From Pedobacter lusitanus (GTDB taxonomy: Bacteria; Bacteroidota; Bacteroidia; Sphingobacteriales; Sphingobacteriaceae), in NCBI RefSeq assembly GCF_040026395.1, contig NZ_CP157278.1:5766001-5830000 (forward strand): a stretch of 64,000 nt of DNA, written 5' to 3'. Position 1 is the first letter of the stretch. Each line of letters opens with the position of its first letter. The notes beneath the pieces were generated by a model, which was given only the letters and a program-made list of their open reading frames with translations, did not search any database and was not told the DNA's origin. Positions 38,101-46,335 of this stretch are shown piece by piece. A program made the position numbers and the translations under genes.

Positions 38101-38795
38101 AGGGGGATTCGGGAGGTTATTATAATGTTGGTGCTGATTTGACCCGTGTATTTGCGATTAAGTGGGCCGGCCTGGACCCTGCTACAGGAGATCCGAGAGG
38201 ATATGTCAATGGACAGCCTGTCAGAATTTCTAATGATGCTGCAGGGGTTACTGCGATCAACAATATTTTTAACCAGCCAAGATCTGAAGCACATTTTTTT
38301 GGTTCTGCTGTGCCAGTTTATTTTGGCGGATTCAGAAATACATTCTCTTACGGAGCATTAACTGTATCTGCAAATATTCAGTATAAACTGGGGTATTTTC
38401 TCAGAAGGCCAGCTACAGCAGTTGTGAATTACCGGAATCTATATAATACAGGGGAACCAGCTGCTGCGGAATATGCTAACAGATGGCAAAAACCAGGTGA
38501 CGAACTAACAACCAATGTTCCTTCTGCAGTATTTACAACAAGTACATACAGGGATACATTTTATCAATTTGCTGATATTAACGTAATGAAAGGGGACCAT
38601 ATCCGTCTTCAGGAAATTAATCTTTCTTATGGTATTAATAATAAGCCGAACTGGTTTGTGAAAAATCCAAGAATATATTTGAACGTCTCTAATCTTGGAA
38701 TAATCTGGAAAGCAAATAAATTTGGAATTGACCCTTCAGTTCTTGATTATCCACATCCACGCAGTTACAGTTTTGGTTTCAGTGCTAACTTTTAA
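35112..38795 (+). CDS. SusC/RagA-like TonB-dependent receptor with STN domain
   Basis: A 1227-residue outer-membrane transporter. A signal peptide (about residues 15-43) is followed by an STN domain (KNIAIKDVFKEIKIQTGYDVLWQPG...), which signals to the FecR protein. Then come a CarboxypepD_reg-like domain (about 145-220), a plug (VVIDGIASAYSVDQVSPDDVES, TILKDAASASIWGSRAANGV) and the barrel ending FGFSANF. It imports oligomers together with the SusD lipoprotein encoded just downstream. The ligand is probably a peptide or glycan; the neighbouring subtilase and redox protein favour peptide. Confidence 0.95.
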   Translation: MNFFTKLPGYLPGNLRKLLWIMRLVISLLLAGVMQVYATAYGQKVSLERKNIAIKDVFKEIKIQTGYDVLWQPGQLNAEKKITVKFVQTPIDKVVSTCIAGLDLGFTSDEHTIAIFKKQNSTTDHIMVSGPADSVIVLYHGTVFDENGQRLLGATIKVKGRKNVSRTTPEGNFFIEGPARATLIISYVGYINKEIGVTAADKNSILKITMAPNSKQLGEVNIVSTGYQDKSKESATGAFELVTKEQLQHSNDPNILKRLDGITTSLDFRTNSITNPTNSSAGSFGTSPLANLTIRGKNTLNVFNTPDNTSGQPLVVIDGIASAYSVDQVSPDDVESITILKDAASASIWGSRAANGVIVIKTKRGSYSRPTRVSFNTNIDVTEKMDLFYRKLMSTSDYVDAQMFAYNNLFKGTATLPAFSATQARAVVSPVAEIMNQMKTGAITAAQGKVQLDALRGNDIRNDMEKYLIRPAVSQNYSLAIDGGSKQVAYRLSGSYNNNLNNTKYSSSDRFNLNYSTSFKLFKKIEFTSVLTYILAHTNSPSQQNNIDVSTRSAPYYMYTRLADDQGNPLAIPYTYRPGFIDLLNAKYGSKILDYTFKPLDNLKNGGYMKNKNQTMAAILNASYSISPVFSANLSYNYTRGLSERVRYNSPDSWYMRDLINTFTDPVTLVRNIPLGGYYNPTNSKTSNQTLRGMFTANKNWNDVHQLTAIAGVDISKSTSNTMVDQFFGYDPNTLSTNNVLNYIVQTNKLFTAPDGSSRAAIPRITNPGFSFINSRTLSEFANADYSYKKRYTLSASIRKDGSSEFGPGTNKTGTPYYSFGGAWNINKESFYKSSLIPFLKLRMTYGYNGNVNPAITAQPTLLNSPTSPIDPYTGLPYTFIADGATNNKLRPERTGVWNTGLDFGFKGGRISGSLDYYIKKTTDLITNGPLDPSTGYSTLYYNTANLRGQGIDFSLNTKNLQLGRFSWVSAFLFSYNRVKVTKLFVDGAETVSQVIQGDSGGYYNVGADLTRVFAIKWAGLDPATGDPRGYVNGQPVRISNDAAGVTAINNIFNQPRSEAHFFGSAVPVYFGGFRNTFSYGALTVSANIQYKLGYFLRRPATAVVNYRNLYNTGEPAAAEYANRWQKPGDELTTNVPSAVFTTSTYRDTFYQFADINVMKGDHIRLQEINLSYGINNKPNWFVKNPRIYLNVSNLGIIWKANKFGIDPSVLDYPHPRSYSFGFSANF

Positions 38796-38808
38796 GAAAA
38801 TTAAAATT

Positions 38809-40182
38809 ATGAAAACACTTAAAATGATGTCAGCTCTTTTCTTTTGCCTGTCATTAGTGTCATGCCAAAAATATCTCGATGTAAAAAAGAATAATTCTCT
38901 GGTTTATATTTCAAGCGCTACTGATTGTCAGCGACTTTTGGATAATTATTCGATCATGAATACAGAGTATCCCAGTGATGCTGAGAATTCATCAGATGAT
39001 TATTATCTTACAGATGGCTATGATCAGCAGGTTCAGGAAGATCAGAGCATTTATACCTGGCAATCTTCGGCTATCCGTGCGGGAGCTGTCCCTCAATGGC
39101 AAAATCCGTATTTGGTAGCCTACCATGCAAATCTTGTCATGGAAACGGTTGAAAAATTAAAAGGCAGTACCGATCCATCTATTTTAAATCCATTGAGAGG
39201 AGCCGCCTTATTTTTCCGGGCATATGCATTTTGGCAGGTTGCTCAGCTATATGCCAAACCCTATAACGCGGCAACAGCTGGTCAGGATCCTGGTATTCCT
39301 TTAAGATTGACGTCAGATATTAACGATGTCTCATCGAGAGGTACTGTACAGCAGACCTATGACCAGATGGTTAAGGATTTACAGGAAGCGGCCGGTTTAT
39401 TACCAGCAACAGCAACAATTTCATCCAGACCAAGTAAAGGTGCAGTTTATGCTATGCTGGCGCGTGTTTATTTAACAATGGAGAATTATCCTGCTGCTTT
39501 GAGTAATGCTACCGCTGCTTTACAGATCAATAATAAGCTGATAGATTTTAATACGCTTGATGTGAATACGGAAAGTCCTTTTGCCCGCTTTAATGCAGAA
39601 GTATATTTTCACTCACTGACTAACGATATAACAAATCCGAATAGTACTATGCTGATAGATCCTACCTATGCAAAAGTAAGTACAGATATAGTTACTTCTT
39701 ATAAGACCGATGATCTGAGAAAAGTTATTTTTCTGAAAAACAATGGTGATGGAACTTTCCATTTCACAGGAAATTATGAGCCATTTGCGTATATGACCCT
39801 TTTCAATGGTCTGGCAGTAGATGAAGTTTACCTGACACGTGCAGAATGTTATGCCCGGGCGGGAGATGCAGCATCAGCAATGTCTGATTTAAACACTTTG
39901 CTAAAAAGCAGATGGAAAACAGGGAAATATGTTGATATGTCAGCAGCCAATGCAGATGATGCCTTAGCTAAAGTATTGGTTGAACGAAGGAAAGAGCTGA
40001 TCATGCGCAGTACAAGATGGACAGATCTGAGACGATTAAATAAAGATCCGAGATTTGCTGTTACTTTAACAAGAGTTGTCAATGGTACAACCTATACCTT
40101 ACCACCTAATGATTTAAGGTACACATTACTTATACCAAATCAGGTAATAATGAACTCTAATCTTGCTCAAAATCCCAGATAA
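38809..40182 (+). CDS. SusD/RagB-family nutrient-binding lipoprotein
   Basis: A 457-residue surface lipoprotein that lids the SusC channel. The lipobox LVSC lies near residue 18. TPR-like helices and the typical GAALFFRAYAFWQVAQLYAKPY (about 122-143) mark the family, as does the late VERRKELIMRSTRWTDLRRL. I used the ATG at 38809, 13 bp after the SusC stop; an in-frame upstream ATG at 38722 overlaps the SusC gene and would bury the signal. Its ligand-binding face cannot be predicted. Confidence 0.93.
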   Translation: MKTLKMMSALFFCLSLVSCQKYLDVKKNNSLVYISSATDCQRLLDNYSIMNTEYPSDAENSSDDYYLTDGYDQQVQEDQSIYTWQSSAIRAGAVPQWQNPYLVAYHANLVMETVEKLKGSTDPSILNPLRGAALFFRAYAFWQVAQLYAKPYNAATAGQDPGIPLRLTSDINDVSSRGTVQQTYDQMVKDLQEAAGLLPATATISSRPSKGAVYAMLARVYLTMENYPAALSNATAALQINNKLIDFNTLDVNTESPFARFNAEVYFHSLTNDITNPNSTMLIDPTYAKVSTDIVTSYKTDDLRKVIFLKNNGDGTFHFTGNYEPFAYMTLFNGLAVDEVYLTRAECYARAGDAASAMSDLNTLLKSRWKTGKYVDMSAANADDALAKVLVERRKELIMRSTRWTDLRRLNKDPRFAVTLTRVVNGTTYTLPPNDLRYTLLIPNQVIMNSNLAQNPR

Positions 40183-40251
40183 TATATAACCTGATACAGC
40201 TATCCAAAATTAATCCGGATAGCTGTATTTGCTTTAACCTTAATAACACAA

Positions 40252-41097
40252 ATGAAAAAGAAGCTTAAAAAAATTGCGCTGTTTCTGCTGACTTCAGGAA
40301 TAAGTATGGTGAATGCCCAGCAGAATTCATCTTTCACTTATCGGAAGCCTCTGTTTGATTTCAGGTATGATAAACCTGTATTGGAGTTAAGAGATGAACA
40401 GAAGGCTAATACCAATCGTTTATTGAGGTTTTCGGCATTGAGTGGTTACCGTGAAGGAGTTAAACCTATTGTTGGACAGCAGGATTCAAACTTTGCTATG
40501 GATTACGATAAACAATTGCAAACCTACAGATACGTAATGATGAACTTATCTATTCAGGACATGTTTATAGGTTTCCCGACAGATCCGAATGATATGATTC
40601 TGGAAGTGAAAGACCCTTCCAAATACAGGTATATTCCTGCATATGGAGATAAAGATGCCTGGATGAGAAAAAATGCCTATTGTTTTGAATATATGGTTCC
40701 CCGTGGCATTATAAATTCAGATCTGATCCGCGAAGAGCTGGAAAATTATTTTGGAGTTAAAGTTGAATTTCAAAGCAGAAAACTTAAAACACTGATTTTA
40801 GTAAGAACGTCGTCAGTTGATAAAATCAAATCAGACAATAAAGGTGTAAGATCAGATGGTAAGGATGGATATTTAAAAAACTCTGGTCTTTACTTTCTCA
40901 TATATAATTTAAATAAAGTGGCAAATATGCCTAAAGTCTTTGACGAAACTAATTATACAGATGCAGTTGATATGGATCTGAAAGTAAAAGACTGGTCAGA
41001 TATTCCCGCTTTGCGTAAGGCTTTAGCGGCATATGACCTTGATTTAAAGGAAGAAGTTCGTGAACGCAATATCTGGGTGCTTAAAGAAGTAAATTAA
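40252..41097 (+). CDS. Exported DUF3738-like protein
   Basis: A 281-residue protein with a signal peptide ending at VNAQ. The C-terminal half resembles the DUF3738 (TIGR03435-type) domain found in Acidobacteria and Bacteroidota: YCFEYMVPRG, then EELENYFGVKVEFQSRKLKTLIL, then YDLDLKEEVRERNIWVLKE. A homologous domain lies in the middle of the next gene product. It lies between SusD and the thioredoxin fusion in what looks like one operon. The domain's role is unknown. Confidence 0.7.
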   Translation: MKKKLKKIALFLLTSGISMVNAQQNSSFTYRKPLFDFRYDKPVLELRDEQKANTNRLLRFSALSGYREGVKPIVGQQDSNFAMDYDKQLQTYRYVMMNLSIQDMFIGFPTDPNDMILEVKDPSKYRYIPAYGDKDAWMRKNAYCFEYMVPRGIINSDLIREELENYFGVKVEFQSRKLKTLILVRTSSVDKIKSDNKGVRSDGKDGYLKNSGLYFLIYNLNKVANMPKVFDETNYTDAVDMDLKVKDWSDIPALRKALAAYDLDLKEEVRERNIWVLKEVN

Positions 41098-41101
41098 TAA
41101 G

Positions 41102-42994
41102 ATGATCAGACCAGTATTAAGTAGTAAAATATCAGAAATAATAAATTTTATAATGAAGATCAGAAATCAAAAAATAAACCGGCCTCATCAATTTATGATA
41201 AGAGTCAGTTATATCGTATTTGTTCTAATCCTGTTTTCTTTCCATCAGAGTTACAGCCAGCAAAAAACACCTTTAAAGGTTGGTGACATGATGCCGGATA
41301 TTAAAATTGAGAAAATTTTCAATGACCCTAAAAGAAGCGCTGTTATTTCAGACTATAAGGACAAGTTATTGATTCTTGATTTTGGATTTACTTCCTGTAC
41401 AGCTTGTGTGGAGGCATTGCCAAGAATGAATAACTTACAAAAGGAATTTAATCAGAAGATTAAGATTTTCTGGATTACAAATGAATCAGAGGCAATCCTC
41501 AAAACATTCTGGCAGCATAACAGACTAACAAAGAACCTCACATTGCCGGTTATAGTGGAAGACAGGAAACTTAATGATCTTTTTAAACACAAATCGGATC
41601 CGCATGAAGTCTGGATTTATAAAGGGAAAATTATTGCCATTACCCAACCTGAATATGTAGATGCCGGCAATATAAAAAAAGTATTGTCCGGTGACGTTGT
41701 TAACTGGCCTGTGAAAAACGATTACTATGTTTTTAATCCTTCTCTGGAGCCATTATTCAGACCTGACTCTAATCAGATTGATATAGCCTCAACTTCATTA
41801 AAATATGCAGCAGTTAGTGATTATAAAAATGGTGTTTCTACAGGAGCTGAGGTTGTGAAGGATGCAAAAAGAAAGACTATACGTACCTATATTACTAATC
41901 AGTCCATTTATAATTCTTATGTTAATAAATTGATGGATGTGGTTAATGCTGATTCCCTGATAAAACCTTCAAGTTTATTACCTGAACCAAATCAAATTGT
42001 CTGGAATGTTATTGATCGTTCTAAATATATTTATGAGCCGGGGTCTGGTTATATGGAAGACTGGAAACGAAAACATTATATATGCTTTGAATCTTTGTAT
42101 CCGGATACCGGACAGAATGATAAAACGATTGCAAAAAAATGTATTGATGATTTAAACAGATTATTCGGGTTACATATAGCCTGGGAAAGGAGAAAAGAAA
42201 AGGTCTTTGTTTTAATCCGCACTACTCAGGAGGATAGGTTGAAAAGTAAAAAAACATTAACAAGTTTTTATGATGAGCGTATTGTAACCAAGGGTTCACT
42301 ACATCAGTTGCGGGATATTGGTCTGGGTACATTTGTTGCGAAAATGAATAAGGAACGGAATAATCCATACATATTTGACGGGAGTAATTATCAGGGGAAG
42401 GTTGATATGGATCTTAACTTTCCTTCCTGGACAGCAATTGAGGCAATTCGTAAAGCCTTAAAGCCATATGGCCTGGATTTAAAGGAGGAAGAAAAGTTAG
42501 TGGATAAACTGGTGTTTTCAGAAGTGGATGATGTTCGTATAGTAGATACAAAGATGATCAGTGAAATAGAAAAGAAAATAGCAGCACAAAAGGATCTGAA
42601 AAGTCCTTCACCGGAAGAAAATAACTTGTTTATGATGGCCAACAAAACTAAAAAAGGTGTTGTTGTATTGCCTTCTGGTCTGCAGTACCAGATTATGAAA
42701 CAAGGGAATGGCCCGAAACCTGAATTAAACAGTAAAGTAGGCGTAAACTATATTGGTACACTGGTAAACGGGAAAATTTTTGATAGCTCAATGCTGGGGG
42801 GGAAACCTTTTATTAAAAGTATAAGAGATTTGATTAAGGGCTGGCAGGAGGCTTTATTGTTAATGCCGGTTGGATCAAAATGGAAAATTTATGTTCCTGC
42901 TAACCTGGCATATGCTGAACATACAGCAAATCATACAATTCCACCCAACAGTAATTTAATATTTGAATTGGAGTTACTTAAAATTCTGAAATAA
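41102..42994 (+). CDS. Fusion protein: thioredoxin-like + DUF3738-like + FKBP-type prolyl isomerase
   Basis: A 630-residue exported protein with three domains. After a signal segment (ending near SYSQQ, residue 54) a TlpA/AhpC-like thioredoxin fold carries the redox motif CTAC in LLILDFGFTSCTACVEALP. The middle (about 330-480) repeats the DUF3738-like domain of the previous gene. The C-terminus (about 515-630, VVVLPSGLQYQIMKQGNG...) is an FKBP peptidyl-prolyl isomerase. The start may be the ATG at 41102 or at 41153. The fusion links disulfide exchange and proline isomerisation, so periplasmic folding or handling of a peptide is plausible. Confidence 0.85.
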   Translation: MIRPVLSSKISEIINFIMKIRNQKINRPHQFMIRVSYIVFVLILFSFHQSYSQQKTPLKVGDMMPDIKIEKIFNDPKRSAVISDYKDKLLILDFGFTSCTACVEALPRMNNLQKEFNQKIKIFWITNESEAILKTFWQHNRLTKNLTLPVIVEDRKLNDLFKHKSDPHEVWIYKGKIIAITQPEYVDAGNIKKVLSGDVVNWPVKNDYYVFNPSLEPLFRPDSNQIDIASTSLKYAAVSDYKNGVSTGAEVVKDAKRKTIRTYITNQSIYNSYVNKLMDVVNADSLIKPSSLLPEPNQIVWNVIDRSKYIYEPGSGYMEDWKRKHYICFESLYPDTGQNDKTIAKKCIDDLNRLFGLHIAWERRKEKVFVLIRTTQEDRLKSKKTLTSFYDERIVTKGSLHQLRDIGLGTFVAKMNKERNNPYIFDGSNYQGKVDMDLNFPSWTAIEAIRKALKPYGLDLKEEEKLVDKLVFSEVDDVRIVDTKMISEIEKKIAAQKDLKSPSPEENNLFMMANKTKKGVVVLPSGLQYQIMKQGNGPKPELNSKVGVNYIGTLVNGKIFDSSMLGGKPFIKSIRDLIKGWQEALLLMPVGSKWKIYVPANLAYAEHTANHTIPPNSNLIFELELLKILK

Positions 42995-42995
42995 G

Positions 42996-44561
42996 ATGTT
43001 GAAAATAAACAGCGTATTAGTAGCAGGGTTGTTTCTTTTCAGCTTGTCAGATCCATTAAGTGTTCTTGCGCAGGCTGTAGCCCAGAAAAACGTAAACTGG
43101 CAGAATTTGGATTTAAGGGCTGATGACGTATTTGGCATAAGTACCGAGAAAGCCTATAACGAATTATTGAAAAATAAAAAAGCTAATTCTGTCATTGTTG
43201 CTGTTATTGATGGGGGAGTAGATGTCAGACATGAGGACTTGAAAACTGTAATCTGGACAAACCCGAATGAGATTCCGGGTAATGGAAAAGATGATGATCA
43301 TAATGGATATATTGATGATGTCCATGGCTGGAATTTTTATAGTACCATGCAAAAAGGAGATGAGGAATTTGATATTTCTGTACTTGCTAAAGAGATCAAT
43401 GCTTATCAACTTGCACATAAAGAAACTGATAGCAGCAAAATGTCAAAAAAAGACCTTTTGGCTTATCAGGATTATAAGCTTCTTAAGACTTCATTAAATC
43501 AGAAACTGCAGCCTTTAATTAATAAATTGAAAGAAACAGAGTCGAAACAGCGCGTTTTGGAACAGATTCTTCATAAGATTAATAAAACTGAACTGTCAGC
43601 AAATGATTTTAAACAATATATTCCGGGGAGTGCAGAAGAACTCGGGATGCAAATGGACCTTGTAAATGGTTTGAGAGAATTTCCTGGTTATGTAACCTAT
43701 AAAAAAGCAAATCTGATCAGAGCAGTTGATTATTATAAAATGCAGCTTGCTTTTTATAATAATCAGGGTTATGATCTGATAACAGGAGGGCCCACTGCTT
43801 ATCATGGGACACATATTGCCGGTATTATCGCAGCAGATCGTGATAATAATATTGGAATCAGAGGTGTCGCTGATCATGTGAAAATTATGGTAATCAGAGC
43901 AATTCCCGGCTTTAATCCAATTCCCGAAGATGCTGCGGGAAATGAACAGCTGGTTCTGAAAGGTGGAGCTGATGATAAACAAAGCCTGGCGATTGCTAAA
44001 TCAATCCGTTATGCTACGGATAATGGAGCCAAAGTGATTAATATGAGCCTTGGAGAAAGTTGGGCGATGACTTCACAGGAGCTACGTGAAGCCATAAAAT
44101 ATGCTGTCGCCAAAGACGTACTTATTGTACATGCATCTGGAAATAAGAATAAATATCTTGATGACATGAATGTTTATCCTGATCGTAAAACTCCGGATGG
44201 ATTGGCAGTCGCAGCCAGCTGGATTGAAGTGGGTGCGTCAGGTTTGAAGAATGATGATAAACTGGCCGGTAAATTTTCAAATTATGGAAATAAGACAGTA
44301 GATGTTTATGCCCCTGGAGTTGAAATCATTTCAACTATCCCCAGATCGGCTTATTTAAATGATACAGGTACCAGTATGGCAACTCCTGTTGTTGCAGGAC
44401 TTGCAGCACTAATCAGAGCATATTATCCCGGATTAACTGCCAGACAGATAAAAGAAATTATTATGAAAACTGTGATCAAGGCAGGTTCACTAAAGGATAA
44501 GTGCATCTCTGGTGGGGTTGTAAATGCCTATAATGCACTTCAACTTGCAGCAACTTATTGA
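42996..44561 (+). CDS. S8 subtilisin-family serine protease, exported
   Basis: A 521-residue protease with a signal peptide ending at VLAQA (about residue 27). The catalytic Asp lies in AVIDGGVD near residue 72, the His in HGTHIAG near 272, and the Ser in GTSMATPVVAG near 460. The 200-residue gap between Asp and His holds a mostly helical insert, as in other Bacteroidota subtilases. It follows the fusion gene by one base, so it is in the same operon and probably feeds peptides to the SusCD pair or works with the folding protein. Confidence 0.93.
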   Translation: MLKINSVLVAGLFLFSLSDPLSVLAQAVAQKNVNWQNLDLRADDVFGISTEKAYNELLKNKKANSVIVAVIDGGVDVRHEDLKTVIWTNPNEIPGNGKDDDHNGYIDDVHGWNFYSTMQKGDEEFDISVLAKEINAYQLAHKETDSSKMSKKDLLAYQDYKLLKTSLNQKLQPLINKLKETESKQRVLEQILHKINKTELSANDFKQYIPGSAEELGMQMDLVNGLREFPGYVTYKKANLIRAVDYYKMQLAFYNNQGYDLITGGPTAYHGTHIAGIIAADRDNNIGIRGVADHVKIMVIRAIPGFNPIPEDAAGNEQLVLKGGADDKQSLAIAKSIRYATDNGAKVINMSLGESWAMTSQELREAIKYAVAKDVLIVHASGNKNKYLDDMNVYPDRKTPDGLAVAASWIEVGASGLKNDDKLAGKFSNYGNKTVDVYAPGVEIISTIPRSAYLNDTGTSMATPVVAGLAALIRAYYPGLTARQIKEIIMKTVIKAGSLKDKCISGGVVNAYNALQLAATY

Positions 44562-44614
44562 GGTGATATTACTCATGCCTTAATTTTAGACCGGTTTATA
44601 AATATTTCTGAATA

Positions 44615-44641
44615 AAGGTTAGGGCGTAATGCTCTAACCTT
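44615..44641 (+). terminator. Terminator hairpin after the subtilase gene
   Basis: The arms 44615-44625 and 44631-44641 pair over 11 positions with one G-U pair, around a 5-base loop; the flanks are AT-rich but the U-run is weak. It ends the SusCD operon on the plus strand. Confidence 0.55.
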
Positions 44642-44647
44642 ATCTAT

Positions 44648-44672
44648 TACTCATTACTTGTAACAATGAGTA
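44648..44672 (-). terminator. Hairpin after the last small-protein gene
   Basis: TACTCATT and AATGAGTA arms flank a 9-base loop, 14 bp past the stop of the last array gene. It may end the minus-strand array transcript; there is no strong U-run. Confidence 0.45.
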
Positions 44673-44685
44673 GCCATTTCTATAT

Positions 44686-44940
44686 TTAATGAAATACCAT
44701 ATAAACATACTGGATTGCACCTGGAGGGAGTTGCGGTTCAGGTACTCCGTCCATAAGTCCATTAGCCATATATTTTCTTAAGTTGGAAGAGATAATCGTC
44801 GGGAATGCCCCACCATATATTGCATAAATAGCGCAAACATTAAACCCACTTCTACATCCTGGTCTTGTTGGAGTATAAAGGTAACTTGAAGGAACAACGA
44901 GGCTTCCTGCATTATTATATATATACCATGCTCTAGCCAT
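44686..44940 (-). CDS. WY/CAIYA-family small protein, array copy 7
   Basis: An 84-residue protein of a family I do not recognise: MARAWYIYNN, then YLYTPTRPGCR, then VCAIYAIYGGAFPTIISSNL, a helix RKYMANGL, and PEPQLPPGAIQYVYM. There is no signal peptide, membrane segment or leader-cleavage mark. Two Cys are spaced by seven residues (CRSGFNVC). This is the most divergent array copy, with YNN in place of YDG. It is the last of seven tandem genes and has its own conserved leader. Confidence 0.85.
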   Translation of the reverse strand: MARAWYIYNNAGSLVVPSSYLYTPTRPGCRSGFNVCAIYAIYGGAFPTIISSNLRKYMANGLMDGVPEPQLPPGAIQYVYMVFH

Positions 44941-45023
44941 AATAAATGAACCTTTTATGGATCAAAAAGAGAACAAAAACTTTAGTTTTTGCTTACTCTT
45001 TTCAGGGTTTTCAGCGTGCTCCC
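44941..45023 (-). ncRNA. Conserved 5' leader, copy 7 (candidate pseudoknot RNA)
   Basis: On the minus strand: AGGG, then GCU, GAAAACCCU, GAAAAGAGUA and AGC. GGG can pair with CCC and GCU with AGC in a pseudoknot. A perfect hairpin AAAAACU-AA-AGUUUUU follows, then CUUUU pairs with the AAAAG-type ribosome-binding site. The element fills the gap between copies 6 and 7. Confidence 0.65.
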
Positions 45024-45066
45024 TTCTTATTAAAAAAGAATGACTCCTCCAGAGATTATTTTATCA

Positions 45067-45321
45067 TTACCCATCTTTCAAATAGATATAAGCCAGTGCA
45101 TTTACTGGTATCTGAGGTTGTGGAGTACCAATAGTCAGCCCGGCGGCGATATATTTTCTTAAATTTGCAGAGATAACCGTTGGAAATTGTCCTCCATATA
45201 TTGCATATACTGCACATAAACTAAACCCATTTCTACATACTGGTCTGTCTGGTGTATAAATGTAACTGGAAGGTAAAACTAAACTTCCAAAGCCATCATA
45301 AGCATACCATGCTCTAGCCAT
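45067..45321 (-). CDS. WY/CAIYA-family small protein, array copy 6
   Basis: An 84-residue family member: MARAWYAYDGFGSLVLPSSY, CRNGFSLCAVYAIYGG, RKYIAAGL, and PQPQIPVNALAYIY. I placed the start at the ATG (45321) that aligns with all other copies; an in-frame ATG at 45342 lies in the leader hairpin that covers the ribosome-binding site. Function is unknown. The tandem position and conserved leader argue that it is expressed with its neighbours. Confidence 0.85.
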   Translation of the reverse strand: MARAWYAYDGFGSLVLPSSYIYTPDRPVCRNGFSLCAVYAIYGGQFPTVISANLRKYIAAGLTIGTPQPQIPVNALAYIYLKDG

Positions 45322-45404
45322 AATTATTGAACCTTTTATCAATCAAAAAGAGAACAAAAACTTTAGTTTTTGCTTACTCTGTTCAGGGTTTTCAGCGAGT
45401 TCCC
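45322..45404 (-). ncRNA. Conserved 5' leader, copy 6 (candidate pseudoknot RNA)
   Basis: Same architecture as the other leaders: AGGG pairing with CCCU (4 bp), GCU with AGC, and the AAAAACU-AA-AGUUUUU hairpin. The element occupies the whole space between copies 5 and 6. Confidence 0.65.
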
Positions 45405-45418
45405 TTTGAAAAATCTGA

Positions 45419-45676
45419 TTAAGAGTTAGGTTTCATGTACACAAATGTCACTACACCTACGGGAATCTGTGGCTCAGGTATCCCATTAACTAATCCATTA
45501 GCAATGTATCTTCTAATGTTTGCAGAAACCACCGTTGGGAATTGTCCGCCATAAACTGCATAAATCGCACAAAGGTCAAACCCATTTCTGCATATAGGTT
45601 TGGTTGGTGAATATAGATAACTTCCAGGTACAACAACACTACCTACACCATCATATGCATACCATGCTCTAGCCAT
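45419..45676 (-). CDS. WY/CAIYA-family small protein, array copy 5
   Basis: An 85-residue member: MARAWYAYDGVGSVVVPGSY, CRNGFDLCAIYAVYGG, RRYIANGL, PEPQIPVGVVTFVYM. Nearly identical in plan to copies 1-4. It is the only array copy whose leader is broken: only the 3' part (AAAGUUUUUGUUC and the RBS hairpin) remains next to the gene, and 5' remnants lie about 230 bp further upstream. It may therefore have lost normal control. Confidence 0.85.
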   Translation of the reverse strand: MARAWYAYDGVGSVVVPGSYLYSPTKPICRNGFDLCAIYAVYGGQFPTVVSANIRRYIANGLVNGIPEPQIPVGVVTFVYMKPNS

Positions 45677-45979
45677 AATTAATGAACCTTTTATCCATCA
45701 AAAAGGAACAAAAACTTTATTGTTAATTTATACAGCGTTATCAGTACTTTATCCGGATAAGTTTAATTATTCCAGAAGCATTGCTACTGGAATAATTAAT
45801 ACCCCTGATTATTAGTTATACTTTAAAGAAACGTAGTTTGTAGTATCTACCAGAGTGGTTTGTACTGCAGCTATATTGTCTGAATAAAGATAACTTCAGG
45901 GCAGAGCTTATTTCTCCATCCCACCATGAGTAACTAAGCTTTGCTTTTTAGCCCACGCTGTTCAGGATATTTAACTCAA
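45677..45979 (-). other. Gap in the array with a split leader and a hairpin
   Basis: No gene is seen. Next to copy 5 (45677-45710) lies the 3' half of the leader. At about 45939-45976 lies a degraded 5' half that still reads CCTGAACAGC and GGGCTAAAAAGC on the minus strand. Between them are about 230 bp of unrelated DNA with a perfect 13-bp inverted repeat (45763-45775 and 45787-45799) and a 12-bp palindrome TTATCCGGATAA (45749-45760). An insertion into leader 5, or loss of a cassette, would explain this. Confidence 0.55.
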
Positions 45980-46237
45980 TTAAGAGATAGTTTTCATGTA
46001 AATGTACTGTACTGCACCTACAGGAATCTGTGGCTCAGGTACTCCGTTAGTTAATCCCTGGGCAATGTATTTTCTTAAATTCGCAGAAACCACTGTTGGG
46101 AATTGTCCACCATAAACTGCATAAATCGCACAAAGGTCGAAGCCATTTCTACATGCTGGTTTAACTGGAGTATAAAGATAACTTCCAGGTACAATAACAC
46201 TACCTACACCGTCGTATGCATACCATGCTCTAGCCAT
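45980..46237 (-). CDS. WY/CAIYA-family small protein, array copy 4
   Basis: An 85-residue member: MARAWYAYDGVGSVIVPGSY, CRNGFDLCAIYAVYGG, RKYIAQGL, PEPQIPVGAVQYIYM. It lacks a signal peptide. The family pattern suggests a small globular domain: strands around WYAYDG, a Cys-pair loop, a helix RKYIAQGL, and a final strand. Its leader is intact. Confidence 0.87.
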   Translation of the reverse strand: MARAWYAYDGVGSVIVPGSYLYTPVKPACRNGFDLCAIYAVYGGQFPTVVSANLRKYIAQGLTNGVPEPQIPVGAVQYIYMKTIS

Positions 46238-46320
46238 AATAAATGATCCTTTTATAAATCAAAAAGAGAACAAAAACTTTAGTTTTTAGCTTACTCTGTT
46301 CAGGGTTTTCAGCGTATCCC
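46238..46320 (-). ncRNA. Conserved 5' leader, copy 4 (candidate pseudoknot RNA)
   Basis: GGG pairs with CCC, GCU with AGC, followed by the AAAAACU-AA-AGUUUUU hairpin and CUUUU against the RBS region UAAAAGG. Confidence 0.65.
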
Positions 46321-46335
46321 TTTTAAATAACCCGA

